Shown here in pieces: positions 27,246 through 36,154 of a DNA stretch of 46,983 nt. The notes below the pieces were generated by a model. It was not told the DNA's origin, made no database searches, and worked only from the letters and a program-made list of their open reading frames with translations. The DNA is from Microvirga arabica (GTDB taxonomy: Bacteria; Pseudomonadota; Alphaproteobacteria; Rhizobiales; Beijerinckiaceae). Location of the stretch: positions 1-46,983 of the forward strand of contig NZ_JAFBID010000048.1 of assembly GCF_016811235.1 (NCBI RefSeq), read 5' to 3'. Both the position numbers and the translations under genes were made by a program. Position 1 is the stretch's first letter, and each line of letters opens with the position of its first letter.

Positions 27246-27887
27246 ATGCCGGCACGGTTTGAACTCAACGGCGTCTTTCTCTCAGGCCCGACCTACAAGG
27301 TCGGCCTCATGCTGGCGCTCGCCGGGGAGGCCTTCGATTACGTGCACGTGAACCTCATGGCCGGCGAGCACAAGCAGCCGCCTTATCTGGCCAAGCAGCG
27401 CTACGGGCAGGTGCCGCTCCTCGTTGACCGCAACAACGGCCGGCATCTGTGCCAGTCGGCGGCGATCCTGGAATATCTTGCCGATACCCTCGGAAAGTTC
27501 GGCGGCGCGACCCTCGACGAGCGCCTCCAGACGCGCGAGTGGCTCTACTGGGATTTCGACCGCCTGGCGCCGTCGATTTACCGCTCGCGCGGCATCCGCC
27601 TCGGCTTCATGAAGGGCGGCGAGGAGAGCCTCGAACTCTGCGCGGCCAATGCAGCGTCCGCGATCAAGACCCTCGACGGGCACCTCGCCGGCCGAAACTG
27701 GATCGTGGGCGAGAGCCCGACCATCGCCGACATCGATGTCTATGGCGTTCTCGTCTATGCGGCCGAGGCGGCGGTCGATCTCACGCCGTATGCCAATGTC
27801 AGCGCCTGGATCGGACGCTTCGAGGCGCTGCCCGGGTTCAAGCGTCCGACGGACCTGCTGCCGCCGGAATCCCGGGCAGCCGCATGA
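27246..27887 (+). CDS. Glutathione S-transferase family protein
   Basis: 213-residue GST: N-terminal thioredoxin-like domain (about 1-80) with GPTYKVGLMLALAGEAF, the cis-Pro segment YGQVPLLVD and LCQSAAILEYLAD, then an all-helical C-terminal domain with IVGESPTIADIDVYGVL. The start at 27246 gives the family N-terminus; 19 more codons upstream are open but not typical. It overlaps the next GNAT gene by four bases (ATGA). Substrate cannot be told from sequence. Confidence 0.88.
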   Translation: MPARFELNGVFLSGPTYKVGLMLALAGEAFDYVHVNLMAGEHKQPPYLAKQRYGQVPLLVDRNNGRHLCQSAAILEYLADTLGKFGGATLDERLQTREWLYWDFDRLAPSIYRSRGIRLGFMKGGEESLELCAANAASAIKTLDGHLAGRNWIVGESPTIADIDVYGVLVYAAEAAVDLTPYANVSAWIGRFEALPGFKRPTDLLPPESRAAA

Positions 27888-28342
27888 GCGATCTCCTGAT
27901 CCGCGAAGCCGAGGCCGGCGATCTCGAAGCGATCATTCGTCTGCATGAAGAGGACGAGTTGGGCTCCCACGGCGACGCGTGGTCGCCCGAAACCCGCCCG
28001 GCCTACGAGGCGGCCTTCGCGGCGATTCAAGCCAGCTCCGAGAACCGGCTGTTCGTGGCTGTCGACGGCCGCGAGATCGTCGGCACGTTCCAGCTCACCT
28101 TCATCCCCAATCTTACCGGCCGCGGCGCCCTGCGCGTGAAGGTGGAGAGCGTGAAGGTCAAAGCGGCGCGGCGATCATCGGGCATCGGCGCCAGGATGAT
28201 GGCTTTCGCGGAAGACCATGCCCGCACGCACGACGCCCGCGCCATGGAGCTGACCTCCAACAAGACCCGAGGGGACGCCCACCGCTTCTACGAGCGCTTG
28301 GGTTTCTCCCGCAGCCACGAGGGCTTCAAGAAGAAGCTGTGA
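27884..28342 (+). CDS. GNAT-family N-acetyltransferase
   Basis: 152 residues. Motif A is VKVKAARRSSGIGARMMAFA, with R-x-x-G-I-G/A for acetyl-CoA binding, and the C-terminal HRFYERLGF is the usual GNAT end. The N-terminus LLIREAEAGDLEAI is typical of the fold. Co-translated with the upstream GST gene through an ATGA overlap. It ends six bases before the convergent gene at 28349. Acceptor unknown. Confidence 0.88.
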   Translation: MSDLLIREAEAGDLEAIIRLHEEDELGSHGDAWSPETRPAYEAAFAAIQASSENRLFVAVDGREIVGTFQLTFIPNLTGRGALRVKVESVKVKAARRSSGIGARMMAFAEDHARTHDARAMELTSNKTRGDAHRFYERLGFSRSHEGFKKKL

Positions 28343-28348
28343 AGCCGA

Positions 28349-28711
28349 TCAGTTCAGGGTGTAGATCTCGTGCCGGGCCGCGCCGGGTGGACCCTTGCGG
28401 ATCGTCACGCTCGCGTCCTGGGCCAGCGGGTGGGTCTTCAGGATGCGTTCGACGGCGCGGTACATCGCCTCCGCGTCCGGGCCGTAGAGATAGATGATCG
28501 TATCGGTCGCGCCGACCGCATGGCCGTCGACCTCGCCGAGTTCCCCGAGGGCGATCTCCAGCTGGCTTTCGAAGCCGGAGAGATCGTATTCCTCGTAGAT
28601 GGCGCGGGGAAGCGACTTCCCGTCGAGGCGGATGAAAAGCGCCTGATGAGGCGGAATGTAGTGGCCGCCGGAAGCGGTTTGCTTGCCGATGATGCGGGAT
28701 AGCCAGTTCAT
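28349..28711 (-). CDS. Hypothetical protein, 120 residues
   Basis: Starts MNWLSRIIGKQTASGGHYIP with CAGGAG nine bases upstream; 11 upstream codons also open are excluded on this ground. Contains HQALFIRLDGKSLPRAIYEEY and a later DTIIYLYGPDAEAMYRAVERI, giving an alpha/beta pattern and a conserved-looking GPDAEAM. Cytoplasmic. Found, as far as I recall, as a conserved unknown in Rhizobiales, but the family name is not certain. Confidence 0.65.
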   Translation of the reverse strand: MNWLSRIIGKQTASGGHYIPPHQALFIRLDGKSLPRAIYEEYDLSGFESQLEIALGELGEVDGHAVGATDTIIYLYGPDAEAMYRAVERILKTHPLAQDASVTIRKGPPGAARHEIYTLN

Positions 28712-28808
28712 GGAGAGCTCCTGTCCAATCGAGGCGTTCGTCAAAGGATGAACATCGGAAGAAGCCCGAAGGTGGCCGTCACCTTCAGGCCCGATGCTTC
28801 AAGCCTCT

Positions 28809-29060
28809 TCAGGCTTTCGTGCCTTCCTTGAGGCGCTTGTTGCAGGCGCTCCAGAAGGCCGGCCACTTCATGTCCTTGGCGAGCTTGCCGCCGGCCTTGG
28901 CGTCCTTCCACTCGAGGCTGCACTTGCTCATGCGCTCGCGGGCGGCCATCTGGGCTGCCGTCGGCTCTTTCTTCGGCTTCGTCTCGACAGCCTGCGCCGC
29001 ACCGGCGAGTGCGAAGGTCATGGCAGCCGCAAGGGCTGCGCTCACAGGTCCGTTCATCAT
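28809..29060 (-). CDS. Small exported PsiF-like protein
   Basis: 83 residues. The signal peptide MMNGPVSAALAAAMTFALAG ends near AAQA; the mature part is basic with MSKCSLEWKDAKAGGKLAK and WPAFWSACNKRLKEG, a Cys-x(n)-W...W...C pattern seen in short PsiF-like periplasmic proteins. ATGs at 29060 and 29057 are both possible; GGGGTGA precedes them. Function unknown. Confidence 0.7.
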   Translation of the reverse strand: MMNGPVSAALAAAMTFALAGAAQAVETKPKKEPTAAQMAARERMSKCSLEWKDAKAGGKLAKDMKWPAFWSACNKRLKEGTKA

Positions 29061-29249
29061 CGAATCACCCCCCACAGCGATTGCTTTATGTTATAAACTT
29101 TCTGAATCGATGCGCGGCAACATGCAAGCCCCGATGAGCTGCTATGCGCCGTTTTCCTGGATTCTTGTTGCGGGCGAGGGTGCCAGTTCCGATCTTATGG
29201 CTTAACGTTCCGGCGAGAATTCGTGTCGCAACCTGAAGAGAGGCGTTTC

Positions 29250-29957
29250 ATGGCGGCTTCCGCGCAGCACCCGATCGATCTGTATTACTGGCCCACCCCG
29301 AACGGCTGGAAGATCACCATCATGCTCGAGGAATGCGGGCTGCCCTATGCGATCCATCCGGTGAATATCGGCAAGGGCGATCAGTTCAAGCCGGAGTTCT
29401 TAGATATCTCACCCAATAACAAGATGCCGGCCATCGTCGATCACGAGGGGCCGGGGGGCGAACCGATCTCCGTGTTCGAGTCCGGCGCCATCCTGCAATA
29501 TCTCGGGCGCAAGACCGGACAGTTCTATCCGCAGGATGAGAGAGAACGTGTCGAGGTCGATCAATGGCTGTTCTGGCAGATGGGCGGTTTCGGCCCCATG
29601 CTCGGCCAGGCGCACCATTTCCGCATCTATGCGCCGGAGAAGGTGCCTTATGCCATCGACCGCTACACCAACGAGACCAACCGCCTCTACGGCGTGCTGA
29701 ACAAGCGCCTCGCGAACCGGGAATTCGTGGCGGGCGAATATTCCATCGCCGACATGGCCATCGCTCCCTGGGCGAAGCTCTGGGAGCGCCAAGGCCAGAA
29801 CATAGAGGACTTCCCGCACGTGAAGCGCTGGCTTGCGGCGGTGCTCGCCCGCCCGGCCGTCCAGCGCGGCATCGCGGTCAGCTCCGAGGACCGCAACAAG
29901 ACCGACCTGACGGACCCGGCTGTTCAGGCGGTGCTGTTCGGCCAGAAGGCGCGGTAG
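29250..29957 (+). CDS. GST-fold disulfide reductase-like protein (YfcG/YghU type)
   Basis: 235 residues. The N-terminal domain has the characteristic YYWPTPNGWKITIMLEE, VNIGKGDQFKPEFLDISPNNKMPAIVD and SVFESGAILQYLGRKTGQFYP of the YfcG/Ure2-like group, which act on glutathione-linked disulfides; the C-terminal helical domain has YSIADMAIAPWAKLW. The ATG at 29250 follows GAGAGG; a GTG at 29223 would add nine residues. Monocistronic, followed by a large mosaic repeat. Confidence 0.9.
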   Translation: MAASAQHPIDLYYWPTPNGWKITIMLEECGLPYAIHPVNIGKGDQFKPEFLDISPNNKMPAIVDHEGPGGEPISVFESGAILQYLGRKTGQFYPQDERERVEVDQWLFWQMGGFGPMLGQAHHFRIYAPEKVPYAIDRYTNETNRLYGVLNKRLANREFVAGEYSIADMAIAPWAKLWERQGQNIEDFPHVKRWLAAVLARPAVQRGIAVSSEDRNKTDLTDPAVQAVLFGQKAR

Positions 29958-29970
29958 TCATTGGAAGTCC

Positions 29971-30187
29971 TCCCGGACGGCGAAGCCGATCCGGGGTCGG
30001 GTACAGAATAGAACGGGGGATTCCCTCCCCTTGTGGGGAGGGGCAGGGTGGGGGTGTGAGCGTCACGCTGGTCCAGTTCAGCGCATACACCCCCACCTCC
30101 AACTCCTCCCCAGAAGGGGGAGGAGGGCTGGTTGAGCCACACTCGTCTCACGATCCCGGGTTCTGCTCCGCAGCCCCTGGATGACGG
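29971..30187. repeat. Mosaic palindromic repeat, copy 1
   Basis: Left segment (from CCCGGACGGCGAAGCCGATCC) and right segment (30134-30187, ending GCCCCTGGATGACGG) match, in reverse complement and reverse order, the two ends of the repeat at 35943-36080. The middle holds a CTCCCCTTGTGGGGAGGGG palindrome and an inverted pair GGTGGGGGTGT/ACACCCCCACC. It sits between the convergent GST and DUF2147 genes. Confidence 0.8.
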
Positions 30188-30203
30188 TGTCGGCGGAAAG
30201 TTT

Positions 30204-30608
30204 CTAGTTCACCTTCGCCCAGGTCTGCGAGCGGCAGATGAGGCCGCCCAGCACGCAGCCGGAGAGCTGCATGGCCTTGCCGCCGGCAAAGCTCATCTTG
30301 CCGTTATAGGTCTTGCCGTCCTTGTAGTTGTAGAGCTGGCCGGTGAAGCCGTCGGCTGCGGGCTGGATGTTGGAGATCATCTGGATTCCGACGAGGTTCC
30401 GGCTCTTCAGCTTGGGGTCCGGGTTGTTCACGTCCTTGGCCTCGCCCTGGACGGAGATGATGGTGCCGCAATAGGCGCCGCCGCACCGGGCGATGCGCAC
30501 CCGGGTCTCGCCCGTTTCGCTCAGGTAAGTGCCGCTCGGGTCCGCCGGTTGGGCGGAGGCCGGAAGGGCCAGCATGACGAGACTGAGGGCGAGGATAACT
30601 TTTCTCAT
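30204..30608 (-). CDS. DUF2147 family exported protein
   Basis: 134 residues with a signal peptide (MRKVILALSLVMLALPASA) and the DUF2147 pattern: PSGTYLSETGETRVRIARCG, YCGTI, then DGKTYNGKMSF and LSGCVLGGLICRSQTW. Mature protein is a small periplasmic beta-rich domain with four cysteines. Function unknown, though related proteins are called lipocalin-like. It is divergent from ndk, 167 bp apart. Confidence 0.88.
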   Translation of the reverse strand: MRKVILALSLVMLALPASAQPADPSGTYLSETGETRVRIARCGGAYCGTIISVQGEAKDVNNPDPKLKSRNLVGIQMISNIQPAADGFTGQLYNYKDGKTYNGKMSFAGGKAMQLSGCVLGGLICRSQTWAKVN

Positions 30609-30775
30609 TGTTGACTCCCTTTGGGTTGGTCTTCAGCGGACCATTCCGGGAAGAGACTAGGGGAGGCGGTTAAGCTTTCCAAGCGGGGTAGGGCAAAAGG
30701 CGCTTGAGGCCTGGGGGGCTCGCCGCTATAAGCGCCCCACTTCACATTTCCCCTCATAAAGACAAGCGAGCTGTC

Positions 30776-31198
30776 ATGGCCATCGAGCGTACCTTCTCCA
30801 TCATCAAGCCCGACGCGACCCAGCGGAACCTCACCGGCGCCGTCAACGCCGTCATCGAGCAGGCCGGCCTGCGGATCGTCGCCCAGAAGCGCATCCTCAT
30901 GAGCCGCCGCGAGGCCGAGACCTTCTACGCGGTCCACAAGGAGCGTCCCTTCTTCGGCGAACTCGTGGACTTCATGATCTCCGCTCCGGTCGTCGTGCAG
31001 GTGCTCGAAGGCGAGAACGCCGTTCTCCGCTACCGCGAGATTATGGGCGCCACCAACCCGGAGAGCGCCGCTGAGGGCACCATCCGCAAGCTCTACGCCA
31101 AGTCCATCGGCGAGAACTCGGTCCACGGCTCCGACAGCCTCGACAACGCCAAGATCGAGATCGCCCAGTTCTTCTCGGGCAACGAGATCGTCGGCTAA
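30776..31198 (+). CDS. ndk: Nucleoside diphosphate kinase
   Basis: 140-residue enzyme that moves the gamma-phosphate between nucleoside triphosphates and diphosphates. N-terminal [15 protein letters not shown], phosphate-binding region [11 protein letters not shown], and the phospho-accepting His117 in NSVHGSDS are intact. The ATG at 30776 is the family start; the open frame reaches back to 30704. Followed by a strong terminator. Confidence 0.97.
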   Translation: MAIERTFSIIKPDATQRNLTGAVNAVIEQAGLRIVAQKRILMSRREAETFYAVHKERPFFGELVDFMISAPVVVQVLEGENAVLRYREIMGATNPESAAEGTIRKLYAKSIGENSVHGSDSLDNAKIEIAQFFSGNEIVG

Positions 31199-31225
31199 GC
31201 CCCTGAGGCATAGCCTTCATGATCA

Positions 31226-31253
31226 GGCCGCCTCCGGGCGGCCTTTTCATTTT
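31226..31253 (+). terminator. Rho-independent terminator after ndk
   Basis: Perfect stem GGCCGCC-TCCG-GGCGGCC followed by TTTTCATTTT, ending about 30 bases before the start of the next gene. Confidence 0.92.
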
Positions 31254-31281
31254 CTGGCCTTTCCCTCATCATGCGCCCGCC

Positions 31282-33435
31282 ATGAACCAAGCTCCCCGCA
31301 TCGAACGCCGCGCCTCGGTCTGCCCGCATGACTGCCCCTCCGTTTGCTCCCTCGAGGTGGAGGTGATCGACGGGCGAACCATCGGCCGCGTGCACGGGGC
31401 GAAGTCGAACAGCTACACGGCGGGCGTGATCTGCGCGAAGGTGGCCCGCTATGCCGAGCGCATCCATAACCCGGACCGGCTGCTCTATCCCATGCGGCGC
31501 ACCGGCCCGAAGGGATCCGGCCAGTTCGAGCGCATCTCCTGGGACGAGGCGCTGGACATCGTCGCCCGAAAATTCCTGGAAGCCGAGCAGGAGTTCGGCT
31601 CGGAATCCGTCTGGCCCTATTACTATGCCGGCACCATGGGCTACGTGATGCGCGACGGCATCAACCGCCTGCGCCATGTGAAGAAGTATTCCGGCCAGTA
31701 TTCCACCATCTGCACGGCCATGAGCTGGACAGGCTACGTGGCCGGCACCGGCCATCTGCGCGGCGCCGACCCGCGCGAAATGGCGGTCTCCGACTGCATC
31801 GTGATCTGGGGCACAAACGCGGTTCACACCCAGGTCAACGTGATGACCCATGCGATGAAGGCCCGCAAGGAACGCGGGGCCAAGATTGTCGCCATCGACA
31901 TCTACAACAACGCCACCCTGAAGCAGGCCGACATGGCGCTGGTCCTGCGCCCCGGCACCGATGGCGCGCTCGCCTGCGCGGTCATGCACGTGCTGTTCCG
32001 CGACGGCTATGCCGACTGGGATTACCTGGAGCGCTACACTGACCATCCGCGCGAGCTTGAAGAGCATCTCAAGACCCGCGATCCTGCCTGGGCGTCCGCC
32101 ATCACCGGCCTGTCGGTGGAGGAGATCGAGGCCTTCGCCAGGCTCGTGGGCACCACCAAGCGCACGTATTTCCGCCTCGGCTTCGGCTTCGCGCGCCAGC
32201 GCAACGGCGTGGTCAACATGCATGCGGCCCTGTCGATTCCGGCCGTGACCGGCGCGTGGCAATACGAGGGCGGCGGCGCGCTTCATTCGAACAGCGGCAT
32301 CTTCCACTGGAACAAGGCGCTGATCGAAGGGCACGATGCCATCGACAAGAGCATCCGCGTGCTCGACCAGTCGCAGATCGGCCGCGTGCTCACGGGCGAT
32401 CCGCAAGCGCTCTACAATGGCCCGCCGGTGAAGGCGATGCTGATCCAGAACACCAACCCGGTCTCCGTTGCGCCGGAGCAGGAGCTGGTGAAGCAGGGCT
32501 TTGCCCGCGAGGATCTGTTCGTCTGCGTACACGAGCAGTTCATGACCGAGACGGCGCTCATGGCCGATATCGTGCTGCCCGCGACCATGTTCATGGAGCA
32601 CGACGATCTTTATTCCGGCGGCGGGCACCAACATTTCCAGGTCGGTCCCAAGCTCATCGACCCACCGGGCGAATGCCGCTCGAACCACGAGGTCTTCCGC
32701 GGGTTGGCCGAGCGCCTCGGCGCCGAGCATCGCGGCTTTGCCATGGAGCCGCGCGAGATCATCGACTGGACGCTGCAGAATTCCGGCTGGGGCACGCTCG
32801 AGAACCTGGAGGCGCAAGTTCACTTCGATGCGCAGCCGCCTTTCGAGGAGGCGCATTTCCTAAAAGGCTTCGGCTATCCGGACGGCAAGTTCCGCTTCAA
32901 GCCCGACTGGACCAAGGTGCCGTCCTACAACAACGGCGCCATGGGCCCCTGGGCCCGCATGCCGGCTTTGCCCGACCATTGGGGCGTGATCGAAGCGGCG
33001 ACCGAGGAGCACCCGTTCCGCCTCGCCACGAGCCCAGCCCGCAACTTCCTCAACTCCAGCTTCACCGAGACACCGACGTCGCTCGACAAGGAGCGGCGGC
33101 CCGAGGTGATGATCCATCCGGTCGATGCGCAGACGCAAGGGATTGCCGAGGGCGATTGGGTGAAGCTGAAAAATCACCGCGGTGAGGTGTATCTTCGCGC
33201 CAAGCTGTTCGAGGGCGTGCGGCGCGGCGTGCTCATCGCCGAGGGCATCTGGCCCAACGCCGCTCATCCGTACGGTCGCGGCATCAACACGCTCACCGGG
33301 GGCGATCAGGTGGCGCCCTATGGCGGTGCTGCCTTCCACGACAACCGGGTGGCGCTGGAGAAGGCCAATCTCGACCCGGCGCTTGAGCCGCCGGTTGCGC
33401 GCAAGCAGCATCGGCCTGAGGCGCTCGTTCGTTGA
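31282..33435 (+). CDS. Molybdopterin-dependent oxidoreductase (DMSO reductase superfamily)
   Basis: 717 residues. N-terminal [4Fe-4S] ligands are Cys14, Cys18, Cys22 and Cys51 (CPHDCPSVC...GVICAK); Cys144 in STICTAMSWTG aligns with the Mo-ligating cysteine of NapA/FdhF-like enzymes (inference). Later come IVIWGTNAVHTQVN, NTNPVSVAPEQ, DIVLPATMFMEHDD and the C-terminal dinucleotide-binding domain (VMIHPVDAQTQGIAEGD). No Tat signal is seen, so it is cytoplasmic. The ATG at 31282 lies after the ndk terminator. No electron-transfer partner or chaperone gene is adjacent. Substrate unknown. Confidence 0.9.
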   Translation: MNQAPRIERRASVCPHDCPSVCSLEVEVIDGRTIGRVHGAKSNSYTAGVICAKVARYAERIHNPDRLLYPMRRTGPKGSGQFERISWDEALDIVARKFLEAEQEFGSESVWPYYYAGTMGYVMRDGINRLRHVKKYSGQYSTICTAMSWTGYVAGTGHLRGADPREMAVSDCIVIWGTNAVHTQVNVMTHAMKARKERGAKIVAIDIYNNATLKQADMALVLRPGTDGALACAVMHVLFRDGYADWDYLERYTDHPRELEEHLKTRDPAWASAITGLSVEEIEAFARLVGTTKRTYFRLGFGFARQRNGVVNMHAALSIPAVTGAWQYEGGGALHSNSGIFHWNKALIEGHDAIDKSIRVLDQSQIGRVLTGDPQALYNGPPVKAMLIQNTNPVSVAPEQELVKQGFAREDLFVCVHEQFMTETALMADIVLPATMFMEHDDLYSGGGHQHFQVGPKLIDPPGECRSNHEVFRGLAERLGAEHRGFAMEPREIIDWTLQNSGWGTLENLEAQVHFDAQPPFEEAHFLKGFGYPDGKFRFKPDWTKVPSYNNGAMGPWARMPALPDHWGVIEAATEEHPFRLATSPARNFLNSSFTETPTSLDKERRPEVMIHPVDAQTQGIAEGDWVKLKNHRGEVYLRAKLFEGVRRGVLIAEGIWPNAAHPYGRGINTLTGGDQVAPYGGAAFHDNRVALEKANLDPALEPPVARKQHRPEALVR

Positions 33436-33458
33436 AAATGAAGGCTTGCACCCTCTTC

Positions 33459-33549
33459 ACGTCATCCCCGGACTTGTTCCGGGGATCCACGTTTTTGGAG
33501 CCGCAACGCTGCAGAGACGTGGATGGCCGGGACACGACCGGCTATGACG
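33459..33549. repeat. Palindromic repeat after the oxidoreductase gene
   Basis: Begins ACGTCATCCCCGGACTTGTT and ends with CCGGCTATGACG. Its first part, through GGGGATCCACGTTTT, is nearly identical to the start of the repeat at 34053. The right arm is diverged, so the hairpin is imperfect. Confidence 0.8.
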
Positions 33550-33671
33550 GAGAGTCTAGAGGCAGGCGCATAGTCAGACCTTCTTAAGCCTATCCCCATC
33601 TCCCCCTTGATCCTGAACGGCCAAGCCTATTCTTAAACGCCGAACGTGATTTCATCTCTGGGGAGCTATCC

Positions 33672-34037
33672 ATGATCCTGACCGCCTGTGCGCTGCTCGT
33701 CGCAGCCGCCGTTTCCTTGAGCGCGACCGGGGCTTATGCCGCCGCCTCCAATATGCCGACCCAATATCAGCCCGATCCGGCCCTAAAGACCGAAAGCATT
33801 AGCCAGCTGCGCGCCCGCGTGAGCCAGGCGTGCGCGATTACCCAGGCGAAGCTCCAGAGCGAGGCCAGCGAGGCGTCCCTCAACCGGGCCTGCGACTGTT
33901 ATGCCGGCCGCACCATGCGCTCGCTCAGCGCCGAGGAGGTCCAATCCTATCGCGACACCGGCGTGTTCAACGACACCGCCCGCGCGAAGGCACTGACGGC
34001 ACTGGACGCCTGCAAGCTGCCGCGTCCGCAGATTTGA
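33672..34037 (+). CDS. Exported hypothetical protein, 121 residues
   Basis: The N-terminus MILTACALLVAAAVSLSATG ending in AYAA is a Sec signal peptide. The mature part has ISQLRARVSQACAITQAKL, NRACDCYAGRTMRSLSAEEV and LTALDACKLPRPQI: four cysteines with a CDCY motif, likely a small periplasmic helical protein. GGGGAG is seven bases before the ATG. It lies between two palindromic repeats. No family recognised. Confidence 0.7.
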   Translation: MILTACALLVAAAVSLSATGAYAAASNMPTQYQPDPALKTESISQLRARVSQACAITQAKLQSEASEASLNRACDCYAGRTMRSLSAEEVQSYRDTGVFNDTARAKALTALDACKLPRPQI

Positions 34038-34052
34038 AACACTTACAATCTC

Positions 34053-34130
34053 TACGTCATGGCCGGACTTGTTCCGGGGATCCACGTTTTGGAGCCTAAG
34101 ACGTGGATCCCCGGAACATGTCCGGGATGA
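34053..34130. repeat. 78-bp palindromic repeat
   Basis: The left arm (CGTCATGGCCGGACTTGTTC onward through GGGGATCCACGT) and the right arm (ACGTGGATCCCCGG through CATGTCCGGGATGACG) pair over more than 30 bases with few mismatches around a short loop TTTTGGAGCCTAAG. It lies between the convergent exported-protein gene and purN, where it may serve as a bidirectional terminator-like hairpin. Confidence 0.88.
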
Positions 34131-34146
34131 CGGGAGTGCATTGGTC

Positions 34147-34791
34147 CTAGTTAGGCGAATGCAGCACAGCGCTCGCTTCCCACCCACGCGAAAACACCAC
34201 GCGTCCGTTCTCCAGCCGTGCGCTGCCGTCACAGATCAGCCGCAGCGCCTGCGGGTAGAGCCGGTGCTCCTGCACGATCACCCGCGCGGCAAGGCTCTCC
34301 TCGCTGTCGCCCGGCACCACCGGCACTGCGGCTTGAGCGATGATCGGGCCGGCATCGAGCTCCGGCACCACGAAATGCACCGTGCAGCCATGTACCAGCA
34401 CGCCGTCGGCCAGCGCGCGACGGTGAGTCTGGGTGCCGCGATAAAGGGGCAGGAGGGAGGGGTGGATGTTGATCATCCGCCCGGCCCAGCGCTCCACGAA
34501 CCAGTCGGAGAGCACTCGCATGAAACCGGCGAGGCAGATGAAAGCGATGTCGTGCTCCACCAGTGCGGCATCGAGCGCACGGTCGAAACTCTCCCGGTCG
34601 GGAAAGGCTTTGTGGTCGATGGCAAGCGTCGCGATCCCGGCCGCCTTCGCCCGGTCCAGTCCTTCCGCATCAGGACGGTTTGAGAGCACGAGGGCGATCT
34701 CGGCCGGAAAGTCGGCAGCCTGAGCAGCCTCGATCAGCGAGGCCATGTTCGAGCCGCGGCCCGAGATCAGGATGGCCACGCGGCGGGTCAT
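34147..34791 (-). CDS. purN: Phosphoribosylglycinamide formyltransferase
   Basis: 214 residues. Transfers a formyl group from 10-formyltetrahydrofolate to GAR in purine synthesis. [20 protein letters not shown] opens the protein; the catalytic Asn and His are in INIHPSLLPLYRG, followed by VHFVVPELDAGPIIAQAAVPV. Its ATG shares a base with the purM stop (TGATG), so the two are co-translated. Length is normal. Confidence 0.96.
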   Translation of the reverse strand: MTRRVAILISGRGSNMASLIEAAQAADFPAEIALVLSNRPDAEGLDRAKAAGIATLAIDHKAFPDRESFDRALDAALVEHDIAFICLAGFMRVLSDWFVERWAGRMINIHPSLLPLYRGTQTHRRALADGVLVHGCTVHFVVPELDAGPIIAQAAVPVVPGDSEESLAARVIVQEHRLYPQALRLICDGSARLENGRVVFSRGWEASAVLHSPN

Positions 34792-35861
34792 CAGAGCTTC
34801 AGGGAGCCCGAGGTCTGGACGCGATCGCCGCCCGTATGTGCGATGGTCTCGCCGATGCGCACTGGGTTTTCCCCAGCTTGACGCAGACGCTCCATGACCG
34901 CATCCACCTGATCGGCGCTCGCCACCACGATCATGCCGATGCCGCAGTTGAAGGTGCGCAGCATCTCGGCTTCGGCGACGCCGCCTGCTTTGGCGAGCCA
35001 GCCGAACACGGGTGGAACCGCGATGGCATCGAGGTCGAGGCGCACGCCGACGCCGTCGGGCAGGACGCGGGGGATGTTGTCGGGAAAACCGCCGCCGGTG
35101 ATGTGGCAGAGCGCGTTGATGCCGTCGCCGCCTCTCAAGACCTCCAGCAGGGCCTTCACGTAGATCCGGGTCGGCTCCAACAGGGCCTGGGCCAACGACT
35201 TGCCGGGCGCGAAGGGAGCGGGCGCATCCCAGGCGAGGCCGGAGTGCTCGACGATCCGGCGCACGAGGGAGAAGCCATTGGAATGGACGCCGGAGGAGGG
35301 CAGGCCGATGAGCACGTCGCCCACCTTCACGTCCTTCGGCAGCAGCATGCCGCGCTCGGCAGCGCCCACCGCGAAGCCTGCGAGGTCGTAGTCGCCCTTG
35401 GCGTAAAGCCCCGGCATCTCGGCGGTCTCGCCGCCGATCAGCGCGCAGCCCGCCTGGAGGCAGCCCTCGGCGATGCCCTTGACGATATGGACGCCGACCT
35501 CCGGCGAGAGCTTTCCGGTGGCGAAATAGTCAAGGAAGAACAGGGGCTCGGCGCCCTGCACGATGATGTCGTTCACGCACATGGCCACGAGGTCGATGCC
35601 GATGGTGTCGTGAATGCCCGTGTCGATGGCGATCTTCACCTTTGTGCCGACCCCGTCGTTGGCCGCCACCAGGATCGGGTCCTTGAAGCCTGCGGCCTTC
35701 AGATCGAACAGCCCGCCGAAGCCGCCGATCTCCGCATCCGCGCCGGGCCGGCGGGTGGACCGCACCAGGGGCTTGATCTGGTCGACCATGGCATTGCCTG
35801 CATCGATATCGACGCCCGCTTGGGCATAGGTCAGGCCGTTCGTCTGCTTCTCGGTCGTCAT
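34791..35861 (-). CDS. purM: Phosphoribosylformylglycinamidine cyclo-ligase (AIR synthetase)
   Basis: 356 residues. Closes the imidazole ring of AIR using ATP. Motifs: [74 protein letters not shown] and [16 protein letters not shown]. Complete. First gene of a minus-strand purMN operon; 290 bp of repeat-filled DNA separate it from the divergent phosphatidyltransferase gene. Confidence 0.96.
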   Translation of the reverse strand: MTTEKQTNGLTYAQAGVDIDAGNAMVDQIKPLVRSTRRPGADAEIGGFGGLFDLKAAGFKDPILVAANDGVGTKVKIAIDTGIHDTIGIDLVAMCVNDIIVQGAEPLFFLDYFATGKLSPEVGVHIVKGIAEGCLQAGCALIGGETAEMPGLYAKGDYDLAGFAVGAAERGMLLPKDVKVGDVLIGLPSSGVHSNGFSLVRRIVEHSGLAWDAPAPFAPGKSLAQALLEPTRIYVKALLEVLRGGDGINALCHITGGGFPDNIPRVLPDGVGVRLDLDAIAVPPVFGWLAKAGGVAEAEMLRTFNCGIGMIVVASADQVDAVMERLRQAGENPVRIGETIAHTGGDRVQTSGSLKL

Positions 35862-35942
35862 GGCTCACCCCGTGTTGAGGGGGCAGTAAGACGGTAGGGA
35901 GCGGGAGGCAAGGGGTTTCGCGTGTTGCGAATTGCAGGTCCA

Positions 35943-36080
35943 CCGTCATCCCGGGGCTGCGGAGCAGAACCCGGGATCGTGCGAGGAGTGTGGCTCCCTT
36001 CCGCTCTCCCAGCGGGAAAGGGAGAAATGCGCCATATTCTGCACCCGATCTCGGATCGGCTTCGCCGTCCGGGATGACCA
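35943..36080. repeat. Mosaic palindromic repeat, copy 2 (inverted relative to 29971)
   Basis: The left end (35943-35996, CCGTCATCCCGGGGCTGCGG through GTGTGGCTC) is the reverse complement of 30134-30187 with few differences. The right end (36035-36080, TATTCTGCACCCGATC through CGTCCGGGATGACC) is the reverse complement of the left end of copy 1. The middle has a diverged CTCCCAGCGGGAAAGGGAG palindrome. It sits in the purM promoter region. Confidence 0.82.
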
Positions 36081-36154
36081 TAAAGAATGCCCGTTATCCC
36101 CACCCCTCCGCCTGCCGATTGAACTCCGCCCCCCGAGCGTCCATCATCGGCCCG

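Noticed and set aside
29971..34130. Repeated palindromes considered as a CRISPR array
   Set aside because: The repeats are long, diverged, far apart and not separated by uniform spacers; no cas gene is seen.
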